From: Methylorubrum thiocyanatum
GTDB lineage: Bacteria > Pseudomonadota > Alphaproteobacteria > Rhizobiales > Beijerinckiaceae
Direction: 5' to 3'
Assembly (NCBI GenBank): GCA_014138645.1
Contig: JACJIB010000006.1
Coordinates: forward strand, 372,001-436,000
Length of the DNA: 64,000 nt
In this document: positions 16,207 through 23,393 of the stretch, piece by piece
Layout: each line of letters opens with the position of its first letter
Numbering within the stretch: position 1 is the first letter of the stretch
Notes under the pieces: model-generated
Told to the model about the DNA's origin: nothing
Database searches by the model: none
The model's input: only the letters and a program-made list of their open reading frames with translations
Position numbers and translations under genes: made by a program

Positions 16207-16638
16207 TCAGGCGGTCCTCGCCGTCCCGCCCCCCGCGCCTCTCGGCACGAAGGCCCGGCCTCTCTTCGAGGGATCGGCGCGGGCGACGGCATAGAGGCTC
16301 GACGCCCCCACCGGATGCCGCCGACGGGCCCGAACGCCCGATTTCACCATCTTCCGGTGCATCTCCTTCCAGCCCGCGACGTCCTTCGCCCTTGCCACGA
16401 ACCGGGCGATGCGCCCGGCGTGGGAAGGGCGTGTCGCGGCCCCGGTCCCTTCCTTCCGTCGGACCGGGGGCAACGACCCCGGCGGCAGGCCTTCGACTCT
16501 GCCCAGGACGTGGCCTTCGTCGAAGTCCGGAAGGAGATGTGGCTTGCTGCCCTCCGCGGCCTCGCCCGAGGCGCGGTGCGCCCACAGGGCCAGCCCGCGG
16601 CGGCCCTGGTCAGCGGCTGCCCATGATCCTGGCTTTTT
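16207..16638 (-). pseudogene. Coding-like frame without a start (probable gene remnant)
   Basis: An open frame of about 143 codons with strong G/C third-position bias, as expected of a real gene here. It contains LPDFDEGHVLGRVEGLP and ARAKDVAGWKEMHRKMVKSG and ends at 16207. No ATG or GTG lies where a start is needed; the only candidate is a weakly placed TTG at 16473 (88 residues). The 5' end overlaps the last codons of the HEPN gene in another frame. The likely reading is a C-terminal remnant of an island gene, cut off when the recombinase and HEPN block arrived. I recognise no family. Confidence 0.4.
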
Positions 16639-17254
16639 TCACTCCGGTTCCGCCAACGACGTTAGCCAGAAGCTTGCCCGTAAATTCCTTGCACTCTGAG
16701 TCGAACCAAGAGTCGTAACGGACCTGCGACAGGCCACTCAAATGCTTGTCTATAGAGCCTAAGATCGACTCTATTGTCGTGTAAATATCAAATAGCTCCT
16801 TCATCGTTGGAATAACATGCTCCAAACTTTTGTCTGGATCCAGTAAATGCTGAGCATCGACGTGTGCGAAATATTCATTGCGTATAGTTTTCAGCTTGGA
16901 TATTGTCGGGGCGATTCGTTCGATCTTTGCATTCTGCTCATTGAGCCAACCCTTTTGTGGTGGCGTTTTCCAGGGAATTCTAACGAGATTGGAGGCGGCA
17001 AAATTAAGCAATTTCTCAATTTTCACGCTTTTCGCATCGGCTTTACTTAAATGATTGGAAAGCTGTAATATAAGGCTGCATTGCAAGCCTAAACGAATTG
17101 TATGTATGATTGCGCCGTAGCGCAAAGGTCTGTCGTTATCGTCCAATATCTCTATTTGATTGAAACTTTCGTAGAGATAGATATGCAATTTCAAATCATT
17201 TCTAACTTGACGTGACAACTTAGCGCTGGCCTTCACAAAGTATTCGACGTCCAT
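16610..17254 (-). CDS. HEPN-domain protein (AbiU2-like)
   Basis: 214 residues from the ATG at 17254 (the frame is open further upstream, but that part overlaps the recombinase gene). It is mainly helical and AT-richer than its neighbours. The HEPN ribonuclease signature R-x5-H is present as IRNEYFAH (about residues 124-131), inside the kind of helix found in AbiU2-type abortive-infection proteins. HEPN proteins with this motif often cut RNA during phage or toxin-antitoxin responses. There is no obvious antitoxin (MNT) partner; the nearest gene is the large serine recombinase, 74 bases upstream on the same strand. Low GC suggests recent transfer. Confidence 0.7.
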   Translation of the reverse strand: MDVEYFVKASAKLSRQVRNDLKLHIYLYESFNQIEILDDNDRPLRYGAIIHTIRLGLQCSLILQLSNHLSKADAKSVKIEKLLNFAASNLVRIPWKTPPQKGWLNEQNAKIERIAPTISKLKTIRNEYFAHVDAQHLLDPDKSLEHVIPTMKELFDIYTTIESILGSIDKHLSGLSQVRYDSWFDSECKEFTGKLLANVVGGTGVKKARIMGSR

Positions 17255-17328
17255 TGCCTGCTTGCCATCCAAATTGCGGAAATGACTTGCCCAGCAGGGT
17301 AGACGTTTCAACTTAAGGCTTCCCTTCC

Positions 17329-19608
17329 TTACGCGAAGCCGACGATGCCAGGGGACGGGCCGTCCGGCGGGACGTTTCCCGCCTGACGGCCCGGTTCGAC
17401 CGTGTCGCGAACCCGTCGAGCGCCGCGACGCTTCTTGTAGGTGTTCCAGTAGCACCGGAACCGGTTGGGGTCGTAGCCCCTAAGGTGGTGGGGCGCGCGT
17501 TCCGTCAGGCGGTCGACGATCCTGTCCCAGTGCCCGCCCCCGATGGTCCGCCGGAACGCGGTCGTCACCGCCTTGAGTTCGCCGAACCCCTCCGGGCAGT
17601 CGGCCAGCCGGCGACCATGGACCATCTTCGCCAGCATGAGTTCGACGAGCGACCGCGGATCGGAGCATAAGCCGATCCTATGGGACACGAGGCTCGCGGG
17701 GACGAGGTCGCGGATATCTGCCCACTCGTCGTCCGACAGCCGCCACGGACCTTCCGCGAACGACGCCGTGCCCCTCGCACGCCTTTGCAAGACCGACGCC
17801 CCGAGGCCCTTGCAATGCGCGAGCGGCACGACGAGCTCCAGTCGTCGGAACGTATCCGGAGCTTGCCCGACCGCGCTGGTCCCGAGAAGGACGTCGACCC
17901 GGAACGCGATGCCGATGCGCACCCCGCCCTCGACCGGTCCGAGGGTGACCGTGTCGAAGCAGCCCCTTGCCGCATCGATGACCCGCGCGGTCGCCTCGTC
18001 GTGGACGTACTTCACCTCGCGCTTCGCGAAGTTCCGCAGCGACGCGGCCATGCCACCGAGGCGCTCTGTATCGAACGCCAAAATCCCGCGGAGCCTGGGC
18101 AGGGCCGCAAGGGCATCCCGCGCTTCCGCCAGGCACCTCTCGAATCGTTGCCGGTTGCGAACGACGCTTTCCGGCTGCGCCCCCTCGGTGCGGTCTTTGT
18201 CGAACGTCGCATCGACCCGCCGGGTCCAGAGGTCGACCTGCCGCTGGAGCCGCTTCCGGTCCGACGCGGTTTCCTTCTCGACGCGGCGCGCCTCCTCGTT
18301 AAGCGCATCGACGAAGGGCCGGTGCAAGTCGGGGGATTCAAGCTGGTCGGCAAGCGCCGAGAGCACCAGCCCCTCGGCCCAATCCAAGTGATAGCGCGCC
18401 CGGTGATGGCAGGTGCCTTTCTGGATGGCGTTCGAACATGCGATGTGCCTCTTCTCCAGGATGTGCATCTTGCCGCCGCACGAGGGACAAAGGGCGCGTC
18501 CGGACAGCAGGTACCTTCGCAGGATCGGACCGCCCATCTGAACCCTGGTCTGCTTGGTCGCATCCACCGACTGCGCCGCGTTCCAAAGCTCCTCCGGGAC
18601 GATCTGCAGGTGGGGGACGGGGTGCACGAGCCATTCCTCCTTCGGACGGCGCGTCACCTTGATGACGTTCTCGTCGAAGTCCTTCTCGTGCTTGAGGCGC
18701 GCCCACACCAGGACACCACGATAAAGGGGGTTCGTGAGGACCGTGCGCAGCATCACCGGGGACCAGTCCAGGCCGCGGGGAGACTTGATGCCGGCCGCGT
18801 TGAGCGAGACGCAGATGGCGCTGAAGCTCACGCCGTCCGCGCGCATCTCGAAGATGCGGATGACGGTGTCCACCTTCTCCTTGTCCTTCTCCAGCAGCCC
18901 CGGACTGCCGAGGACCCGGCGGTAGCCGAAGCAACGGCCCGCGGGATGCAGGCCCCTCAGGACCATCGCGCGACGGCCCTGTTCGGTCCGCCACACGATG
19001 AAGTCCTTCTGTTCCTGGGACATGACCCCGCGGAACGCGACCTCCGTCGCGTTCATCGGCCCGCTCTTCGCCTGGTGCAGGCTGGATCCGTGCTTCTTCA
19101 GGTATTTGAACATCCACGCGAGATCCGCGAGGTCGCGGGCCATCCGGTCCGCGTCCTCGATGATGACCATGTCCACCTCGCGGACCGCGACCCTGTCGAG
19201 CAGCGCGTTGAGGCGGGTACGATGCTTCATCGAGGAGCCCGAGAACCCCTCGTCGGAGAAGATGTCGGTGTGGTCGACGACGACGCCGATCCGCCGTGCA
19301 TAGTCCATGCAGACCTCAATCTGGCGTTCGGTGCTGCTCTGGCTCTGGCCCGTCGTCGAGTATCGGGTGTAGATCGCCGCCCTGATGCCGCGAGGCGCCG
19401 CGTGCGCAGGACTCGGGACCGGGGAACGCTTCGAGACCCATGCCTCCGGCAGGAGGTCGATGGGCCTGGCACCCACCGGCGTGCCCGGCGGCGGGCCATC
19501 GACCCGGGGGGCCGCCCAAGGGACGCGCCCGAGGATCGCCGACCCGACGAACGGCTGTCCGGAACGTGTGCTGCCGTTGTCGTAGCTTGAAGTGGACATG
19601 TTGAGCAT
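17329..19608 (-). CDS. Large serine recombinase with extra IS5-transposase-like C-terminal domain
   Basis: 759 residues. The resolvase catalytic domain (about 75-220) has AAIYTRYSTTGQS with nucleophile Ser84, and IEDADRMARDL. A recombinase domain follows, then a zinc ribbon (LCPSCGGKM...HIACSN) and a coiled-coil region. These are the parts of a large serine integrase. About residue 620 onward does not belong to that family: LSDDEWADIRDLVP, a Leu-rich segment, then LADCPEGFGELKAVTTAFRR and GHWDRIVDRLTE follow the pattern of the IS5-family transposase N-terminal domain (DUF4096). The DDE catalytic part of the transposase is missing, so the module probably binds DNA or protein. It likely moves the island. 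Confidence 0.9.
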   Translation of the reverse strand: MLNMSTSSYDNGSTRSGQPFVGSAILGRVPWAAPRVDGPPPGTPVGARPIDLLPEAWVSKRSPVPSPAHAAPRGIRAAIYTRYSTTGQSQSSTERQIEVCMDYARRIGVVVDHTDIFSDEGFSGSSMKHRTRLNALLDRVAVREVDMVIIEDADRMARDLADLAWMFKYLKKHGSSLHQAKSGPMNATEVAFRGVMSQEQKDFIVWRTEQGRRAMVLRGLHPAGRCFGYRRVLGSPGLLEKDKEKVDTVIRIFEMRADGVSFSAICVSLNAAGIKSPRGLDWSPVMLRTVLTNPLYRGVLVWARLKHEKDFDENVIKVTRRPKEEWLVHPVPHLQIVPEELWNAAQSVDATKQTRVQMGGPILRRYLLSGRALCPSCGGKMHILEKRHIACSNAIQKGTCHHRARYHLDWAEGLVLSALADQLESPDLHRPFVDALNEEARRVEKETASDRKRLQRQVDLWTRRVDATFDKDRTEGAQPESVVRNRQRFERCLAEARDALAALPRLRGILAFDTERLGGMAASLRNFAKREVKYVHDEATARVIDAARGCFDTVTLGPVEGGVRIGIAFRVDVLLGTSAVGQAPDTFRRLELVVPLAHCKGLGASVLQRRARGTASFAEGPWRLSDDEWADIRDLVPASLVSHRIGLCSDPRSLVELMLAKMVHGRRLADCPEGFGELKAVTTAFRRTIGGGHWDRIVDRLTERAPHHLRGYDPNRFRCYWNTYKKRRGARRVRDTVEPGRQAGNVPPDGPSPGIVGFA

Positions 19609-19818
19609 CCTTGCGTCGAGAGCTTGTGGTCGAGGAACTTCCCCGCGCCCTGATGTGCTAGGTTATGACTCTTCCAACGCCGCGATGACAGCACAAGACC
19701 GCCCTCAAAGGCAGTAATTTCAAGCAAAAACCTGGTTATAAATGCTTTATATAGGCCGCCCGCGCTGTTGACAGAGGAATAATGCGTCGATTGCCCCGTA
19801 TATTACCAGATAATGATC

Positions 19819-19877
19819 TCTCTGGTTCGATTCGACGGTTAGATCGACGCGTAAGGTCTAGGAGATCTCTGGTTCGA
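19819..19877. repeat. Pair of 12-bp direct repeats between the recombinase genes
   Basis: TCTCTGGTTCGA occurs at 19819-19830 and 19866-19877, 47 bases apart, upstream of the serine recombinase and at the 3' end of the small gene at 19858-20082. Position and size would fit recombinase binding or a crossover core, but two copies may also be chance or a short duplication. Confidence 0.45.
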
Positions 19878-20082
19878 CCGCGTGCCAACGGCCGTCGCGG
19901 AAGTCTTCCACCCGCCCGGACGTCGACGCGGTCCCTTCGGCCGCGTCGCGCGACGCGCGCATGGCTTCCCAGGCGGCGAGCGCGCGCATGAGGCGTGCGA
20001 CGGCCGGAACCGTCGACCCTTCTCCTCCCGGGACGTTCCCGGCTTGGTTCCACGCAGCAGTGGTTCCCCGGTGGTGTCGCAT
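19858..20082 (-). CDS. Small hypothetical protein
   Basis: 74 residues, beginning MRHHRGTTAAWNQAG and ending RWHAVEPEIS. I trust it as a gene because AAGGAG lies 7-8 bases before the ATG and third codon positions are strongly G/C. There is no recognised family, no membrane segment and no cysteine. It lies between the tyrosine recombinase (upstream) and the serine recombinase (downstream) on the same strand, the place where small excision or accessory factors are often found. That is only a positional hint. Confidence 0.6.
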   Translation of the reverse strand: MRHHRGTTAAWNQAGNVPGGEGSTVPAVARLMRALAAWEAMRASRDAAEGTASTSGRVEDFRDGRWHAVEPEIS

Positions 20083-20198
20083 CCGGCTTTCTCCTTGTCG
20101 TTGTGAGTCGATGCGGTTCCGACACGCGTGGCCTCGCGACCCGGCGGTGCGACGGGCGCGGACGTCACGCTCGCCCCGGGCAAGCGTGACGGAGGGGA

Positions 20199-21653
20199 TC
20201 AGCCGCGCTGCGAGAGGATCTCGGGCTCGCGCACTGGGCTGCCGTCCAGCGGCGGCAGCCTCACCTTCGCCACCGCCCGCCTGGCGGACCGCATCGAGGG
20301 GCCTTCGCTGTAGACGTCGAGGGTGATGGTGCCGTTCTTGTGTCCTACGATGCCCGCGATCAGGTTGGCCGGAACTTCGGCCTGCTCCAACCGCGAGATG
20401 AACCAGCGGCGGAAACTGTGGAAGTTGACCAGGGACCGGCGCTTGTCAGGGAGGTCGTGGGTGACGCCGCACAGCCTGCGATAGTCGGTGAAGTGGTTCG
20501 ACGTCTTGAACGAGCGCTCCCGCACCGACCCCTTCTTCCGTACCGGCGGCCACTCCGGAAAGAGGTCGTCCTCCGGTCCCTTCCCGGCGATGCGCCTGGC
20601 GATGGCCGGGGCGAGGTCCGGGTGGATCGGCACGAAGCGCAAGGTGTCTTCCTGCTTCTGCGGCTGGAACCTGAGGCACCCGTTCTCCGTGTCGCAGACC
20701 TTCAGCCCGACGATCACGTCGAGCCGTGCTCCCGTGAGCGCTCCGATGTAGATGAGGTCGAGCATGTGGGGCTTCGCCGGTCCCGTCAGCAGGGTGGCGA
20801 GTTCCCGGTCGGTGAACGGACGCTCCTTCTGTTCCCGCTTCGTCTTCTGGCCCTTGAGCTTGATCCCGGCAAAGACGTTGTGGCGCGCGGCCGGCACGCG
20901 TCCACCGAGGTACTGCCAGTAGGCCGCGAGCCGGCCCAGGTACTTGTTGCAGGTGACATGGGTCGTGCCGGTGGTGAGCTTGAGGTCGTCCGCGAAGGCG
21001 TAGGCCCGCTGGAGGTCGATCTGTTCGAGCATCGGCGGGATGTTCTCCCGCAGGCACCACTCCTTCAGGTACCGCATCGCCCGAAGGTCGTCCGCCTTGG
21101 TGCGGGCCTTGACGAAGAGTTGCGCGTGGTAATCCTCGAAACGGATGTCGACGGGCGTGGCCCGGCCGAGCGCGATGTCGGAGAACGCATCGGCCCTGGC
21201 GACCTGCTCGGGATGCTCCCGCTCGACGAACACGGGCGTGCCTTCCTCGTCCTCCCCGGCGAAGACGTCGCGCGAGCCCTTGAGCCTGATCTCGTAGTGC
21301 CTCTCGCGGACCGCCTCCCGGAAAGCCTCAAGCTCCGCCTCGTTGCCGCCCCGGTCGAGGTCCTTGCGGACCTTCGCCAGTTCGAGGGCGAGCGCGGTGT
21401 CGTCCTTCCTCAGTTGCCCGACCGATGCCAGCGCGTCCTCGATGCGCCGCCGGAAGCGCTCCAGGTGCGGCTTCTTGAGGACGTTGGCGACCTTGAGGCT
21501 GTCCGTACCGAGATTGTGCTTGAGCCGCGACGCGCCGACGGCGCGCTGGGCGGCCTTCGGCACGGCCATGGACACCCGCCAGCTCCCGCCGTGGAATTCC
21601 AGGTAAGCCTTCTTGGGATCGGACGGCCTCGGCAAGGGTAGTAACACTCCCAC
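20199..21653 (-). CDS. int: Tyrosine recombinase (phage-type integrase)
   Basis: 484 residues. The N-terminal region is an arm/core-binding type with charged helices (about 1-270); the C-terminal catalytic domain has the full set: Arg310 in GALTGARLD, the beta-hairpin Lys near 333, His412 and Arg415 in FHSFRRW, His438 in IVGHKN, and Tyr448 in LDVYSEG. It should integrate and excise the island by site-specific recombination. Start GTG at 21653; a second in-frame GTG is two codons further. No tRNA gene is beside it that I can see, so the attachment site is not identified. A 21-base perfect inverted repeat lies just upstream. Confidence 0.93.
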   Translation of the reverse strand: MGVLLPLPRPSDPKKAYLEFHGGSWRVSMAVPKAAQRAVGASRLKHNLGTDSLKVANVLKKPHLERFRRRIEDALASVGQLRKDDTALALELAKVRKDLDRGGNEAELEAFREAVRERHYEIRLKGSRDVFAGEDEEGTPVFVEREHPEQVARADAFSDIALGRATPVDIRFEDYHAQLFVKARTKADDLRAMRYLKEWCLRENIPPMLEQIDLQRAYAFADDLKLTTGTTHVTCNKYLGRLAAYWQYLGGRVPAARHNVFAGIKLKGQKTKREQKERPFTDRELATLLTGPAKPHMLDLIYIGALTGARLDVIVGLKVCDTENGCLRFQPQKQEDTLRFVPIHPDLAPAIARRIAGKGPEDDLFPEWPPVRKKGSVRERSFKTSNHFTDYRRLCGVTHDLPDKRRSLVNFHSFRRWFISRLEQAEVPANLIAGIVGHKNGTITLDVYSEGPSMRSARRAVAKVRLPPLDGSPVREPEILSQRG

Positions 21654-21664
21654 GGTCGCGGTAA

Positions 21665-21685
21665 GTCCCGGGTTCGTCCCGGGAC
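21665..21685. repeat. Perfect 8-5-8 inverted repeat upstream of the integrase gene
   Basis: GTCCCGGG-TTCGT-CCCGGGAC, 12 bases before the integrase GTG. It could be an operator, a recombinase site or a hairpin in the integrase leader. The central GGGTTCG resembles a tRNA T-arm, but I find no acceptor or anticodon arms around it. Confidence 0.6.
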
Positions 21686-21917
21686 GAGCCCCATGAAGCG
21701 CCTGGCGCGTAAAGGAATTGTGCTGGGACAGACGCTTGGCCGGGAGGAGGCTGGAATCCCCTCAGCTCCACCAGGTTTCTTGTCGCGACGTATAAGCGTT
21801 GATTGACAGAGACTTGGTGATCGTCAGCACGGCTTAGCATCCCCCACAAAGTACCGGCTTTGCTGACCGCGATTTGCGGCGCCTCGGTGTGGCTTGAGCC
21901 GGCCTTGGCTTCCGGCC

Positions 21918-22577
21918 TCAGCCCTGGGCCGTCCCGTCGTGACGCTCGCCTCTCGCCACCTCCTTCATGAGCCCGTCAGGCAGCGGACGTTGTAGCCTCA
22001 GCGCCTCCTCCGTGGGCGCTTCAAGCCACGTCCCGCACTCTTCCTTCGTTGTGAGCAGCACGGGCATGGCCTTCTGGTGAACCGGCCCGACCACGCCGTT
22101 GGCCTCGGTCGTGAGGAAGGAGAACAGCCGGTGCTCCTCCTCCACCCTGTCGGGGTTCTCCTTCTTGGTTCCCCTCACGCCCGTCCAGGGACGCCAGATG
22201 CCCGCGAAGGCGAACAGCGGACGGTCATCGTCCAGGGCGAACCAGACGGGGGTCTTGCGCGGCTTCGTGTCGGCATACTCGCTGAACGATGACACGGGCA
22301 CGAGGCAGCGGAACTCAGGCTTGAGCCAGGGGCGCCAGTGCGGGCTCCTCACGTTGCGGACGTTGGTGACGGGGTGCTCTCCGTAAGCCTTCGGCCCGGG
22401 GATGCCCCACCGCATCCTCGTCAGCTCACGGCCCTGCGTCCCGGCCAAGACCACGGGGGCCATCTGGTCGGGGAAGATGCCGGGGAGAGGCGGGAGGTTG
22501 CCGGCGCTGTCGTGGCTCACGTCGAACCACCGCCGTATCTCATCCTGGGGGCGGTTGAGGCTGTAGAGATTGCACAT
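21918..22577 (-). CDS. SRAP-family protein (YedK/HMCES-like)
   Basis: 219 residues. Members of this family shield abasic sites in single-stranded DNA by forming a thiazolidine bond with the N-terminal cysteine. The key residues are present: Cys2 exposed after Met removal (MCNLYS), Asn in TNVRNVRS, Glu in SFSEY, and His in GPVHQKAMPVLL. The protein acts in the cytoplasm on damaged replication forks. It lies next to the tyrosine recombinase, 264 bases upstream on the same strand, and SRAP genes often travel with phages and islands. Whether it belongs to the island or to the host backbone is not clear. Confidence 0.92.
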   Translation of the reverse strand: MCNLYSLNRPQDEIRRWFDVSHDSAGNLPPLPGIFPDQMAPVVLAGTQGRELTRMRWGIPGPKAYGEHPVTNVRNVRSPHWRPWLKPEFRCLVPVSSFSEYADTKPRKTPVWFALDDDRPLFAFAGIWRPWTGVRGTKKENPDRVEEEHRLFSFLTTEANGVVGPVHQKAMPVLLTTKEECGTWLEAPTEEALRLQRPLPDGLMKEVARGERHDGTAQG

Positions 22578-22803
22578 GAGGCCCGCCTAGAGCCGGACCC
22601 GACCTGATTGCATCAGGTCGGCGTCTCCAGACCTTCGATGTGACGCGCATTCTTTCGGCGAACCGGCTTCCCCTTCGTCGGAATGCGCTCGAGCACCGAA
22701 ACGGAGACGACGGCGCAGGGCGGCCGGCAACGCGTCGGACAGCCAAGGGGGCCGACGACAGACTGCGCCTTGCTCGGCTTGGCCAGTCGCCGGCAGCTCC
22801 GAT

Positions 22804-23151
22804 TCAGTCATCGCGCTCGCTGCTGCGGCTCATGCGTCTGGCAACGTAATCCCCTGAGTACGAGTGCTGGCCGAACACCAGCCAGCCGAGCCCGAAGCCG
22901 ATCGCCCCCGCGACGAGGAAGCCCGTCATCGTCGCGGTATCCACATTGCCGACCGCTCGGCTTCCCTGGCGATAGTACCGCGAGCCGTACTCCGAGGCAC
23001 TGTCCCAGGCATCGGAGGCTCTATCCGTCGCATCGCGCAATGCCTGTCGGGCCTGATCCGCGGCCCCGCCGCCACTCGATGAGCCACTCCGGCCGGATGC
23101 GGGCCCGCCATCAGACCTGCCAAGCGGGTCATGTGAGCGAATGTCTGCCAT
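22804..23151 (-). CDS. Small single-pass membrane protein
   Basis: 115 residues from the ATG at 23151, which has GGAGG about 11 bases upstream. A Gly/Ser-rich N-terminal half leads into an amphipathic helix (QARQALRDATDRASDAWDSA) and one membrane segment (MTGFLVAGAIGFGLGWLVFG, about residues 74-93). The layout, a helix with heptad-like spacing then a C-terminal glycine-rich membrane anchor, resembles ElaB/YqjD-type (DUF883) proteins that tether ribosomes or respond to stress, but similarity is in form rather than in clear motifs. It stands alone between SRAP and the RND pump. Confidence 0.7.
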   Translation of the reverse strand: MADIRSHDPLGRSDGGPASGRSGSSSGGGAADQARQALRDATDRASDAWDSASEYGSRYYRQGSRAVGNVDTATMTGFLVAGAIGFGLGWLVFGQHSYSGDYVARRMSRSSERDD

Positions 23152-23393
23152 TGCCGTAGCTCCCTCCTGCTCTTGAGGCCGATGGTGAGCGGCATGTTCG
23201 GACGCCACGCCATCGGCTTGCATCAAGGGCAACCCGCCTGCACCCCAGAGGTATCCGGCTGAGGTAGCCATGCGGCCAACGCCGTGCACCGCCAGCAGCG
23301 TGCGGTGCTCCTGGCGATTCCGAAGGGCGCGACCGGCACTCAGCGGCCTGATGCCTGTCGAGGTCGATCGCTCGAACACAGCGTACGAAGCCG

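Noticed and set aside
21661..21690. Possible tRNA T-arm (GGGTTCG within a stem)
   Set aside because: Only a perfect hairpin is seen; no acceptor, D or anticodon arms can be built around it.
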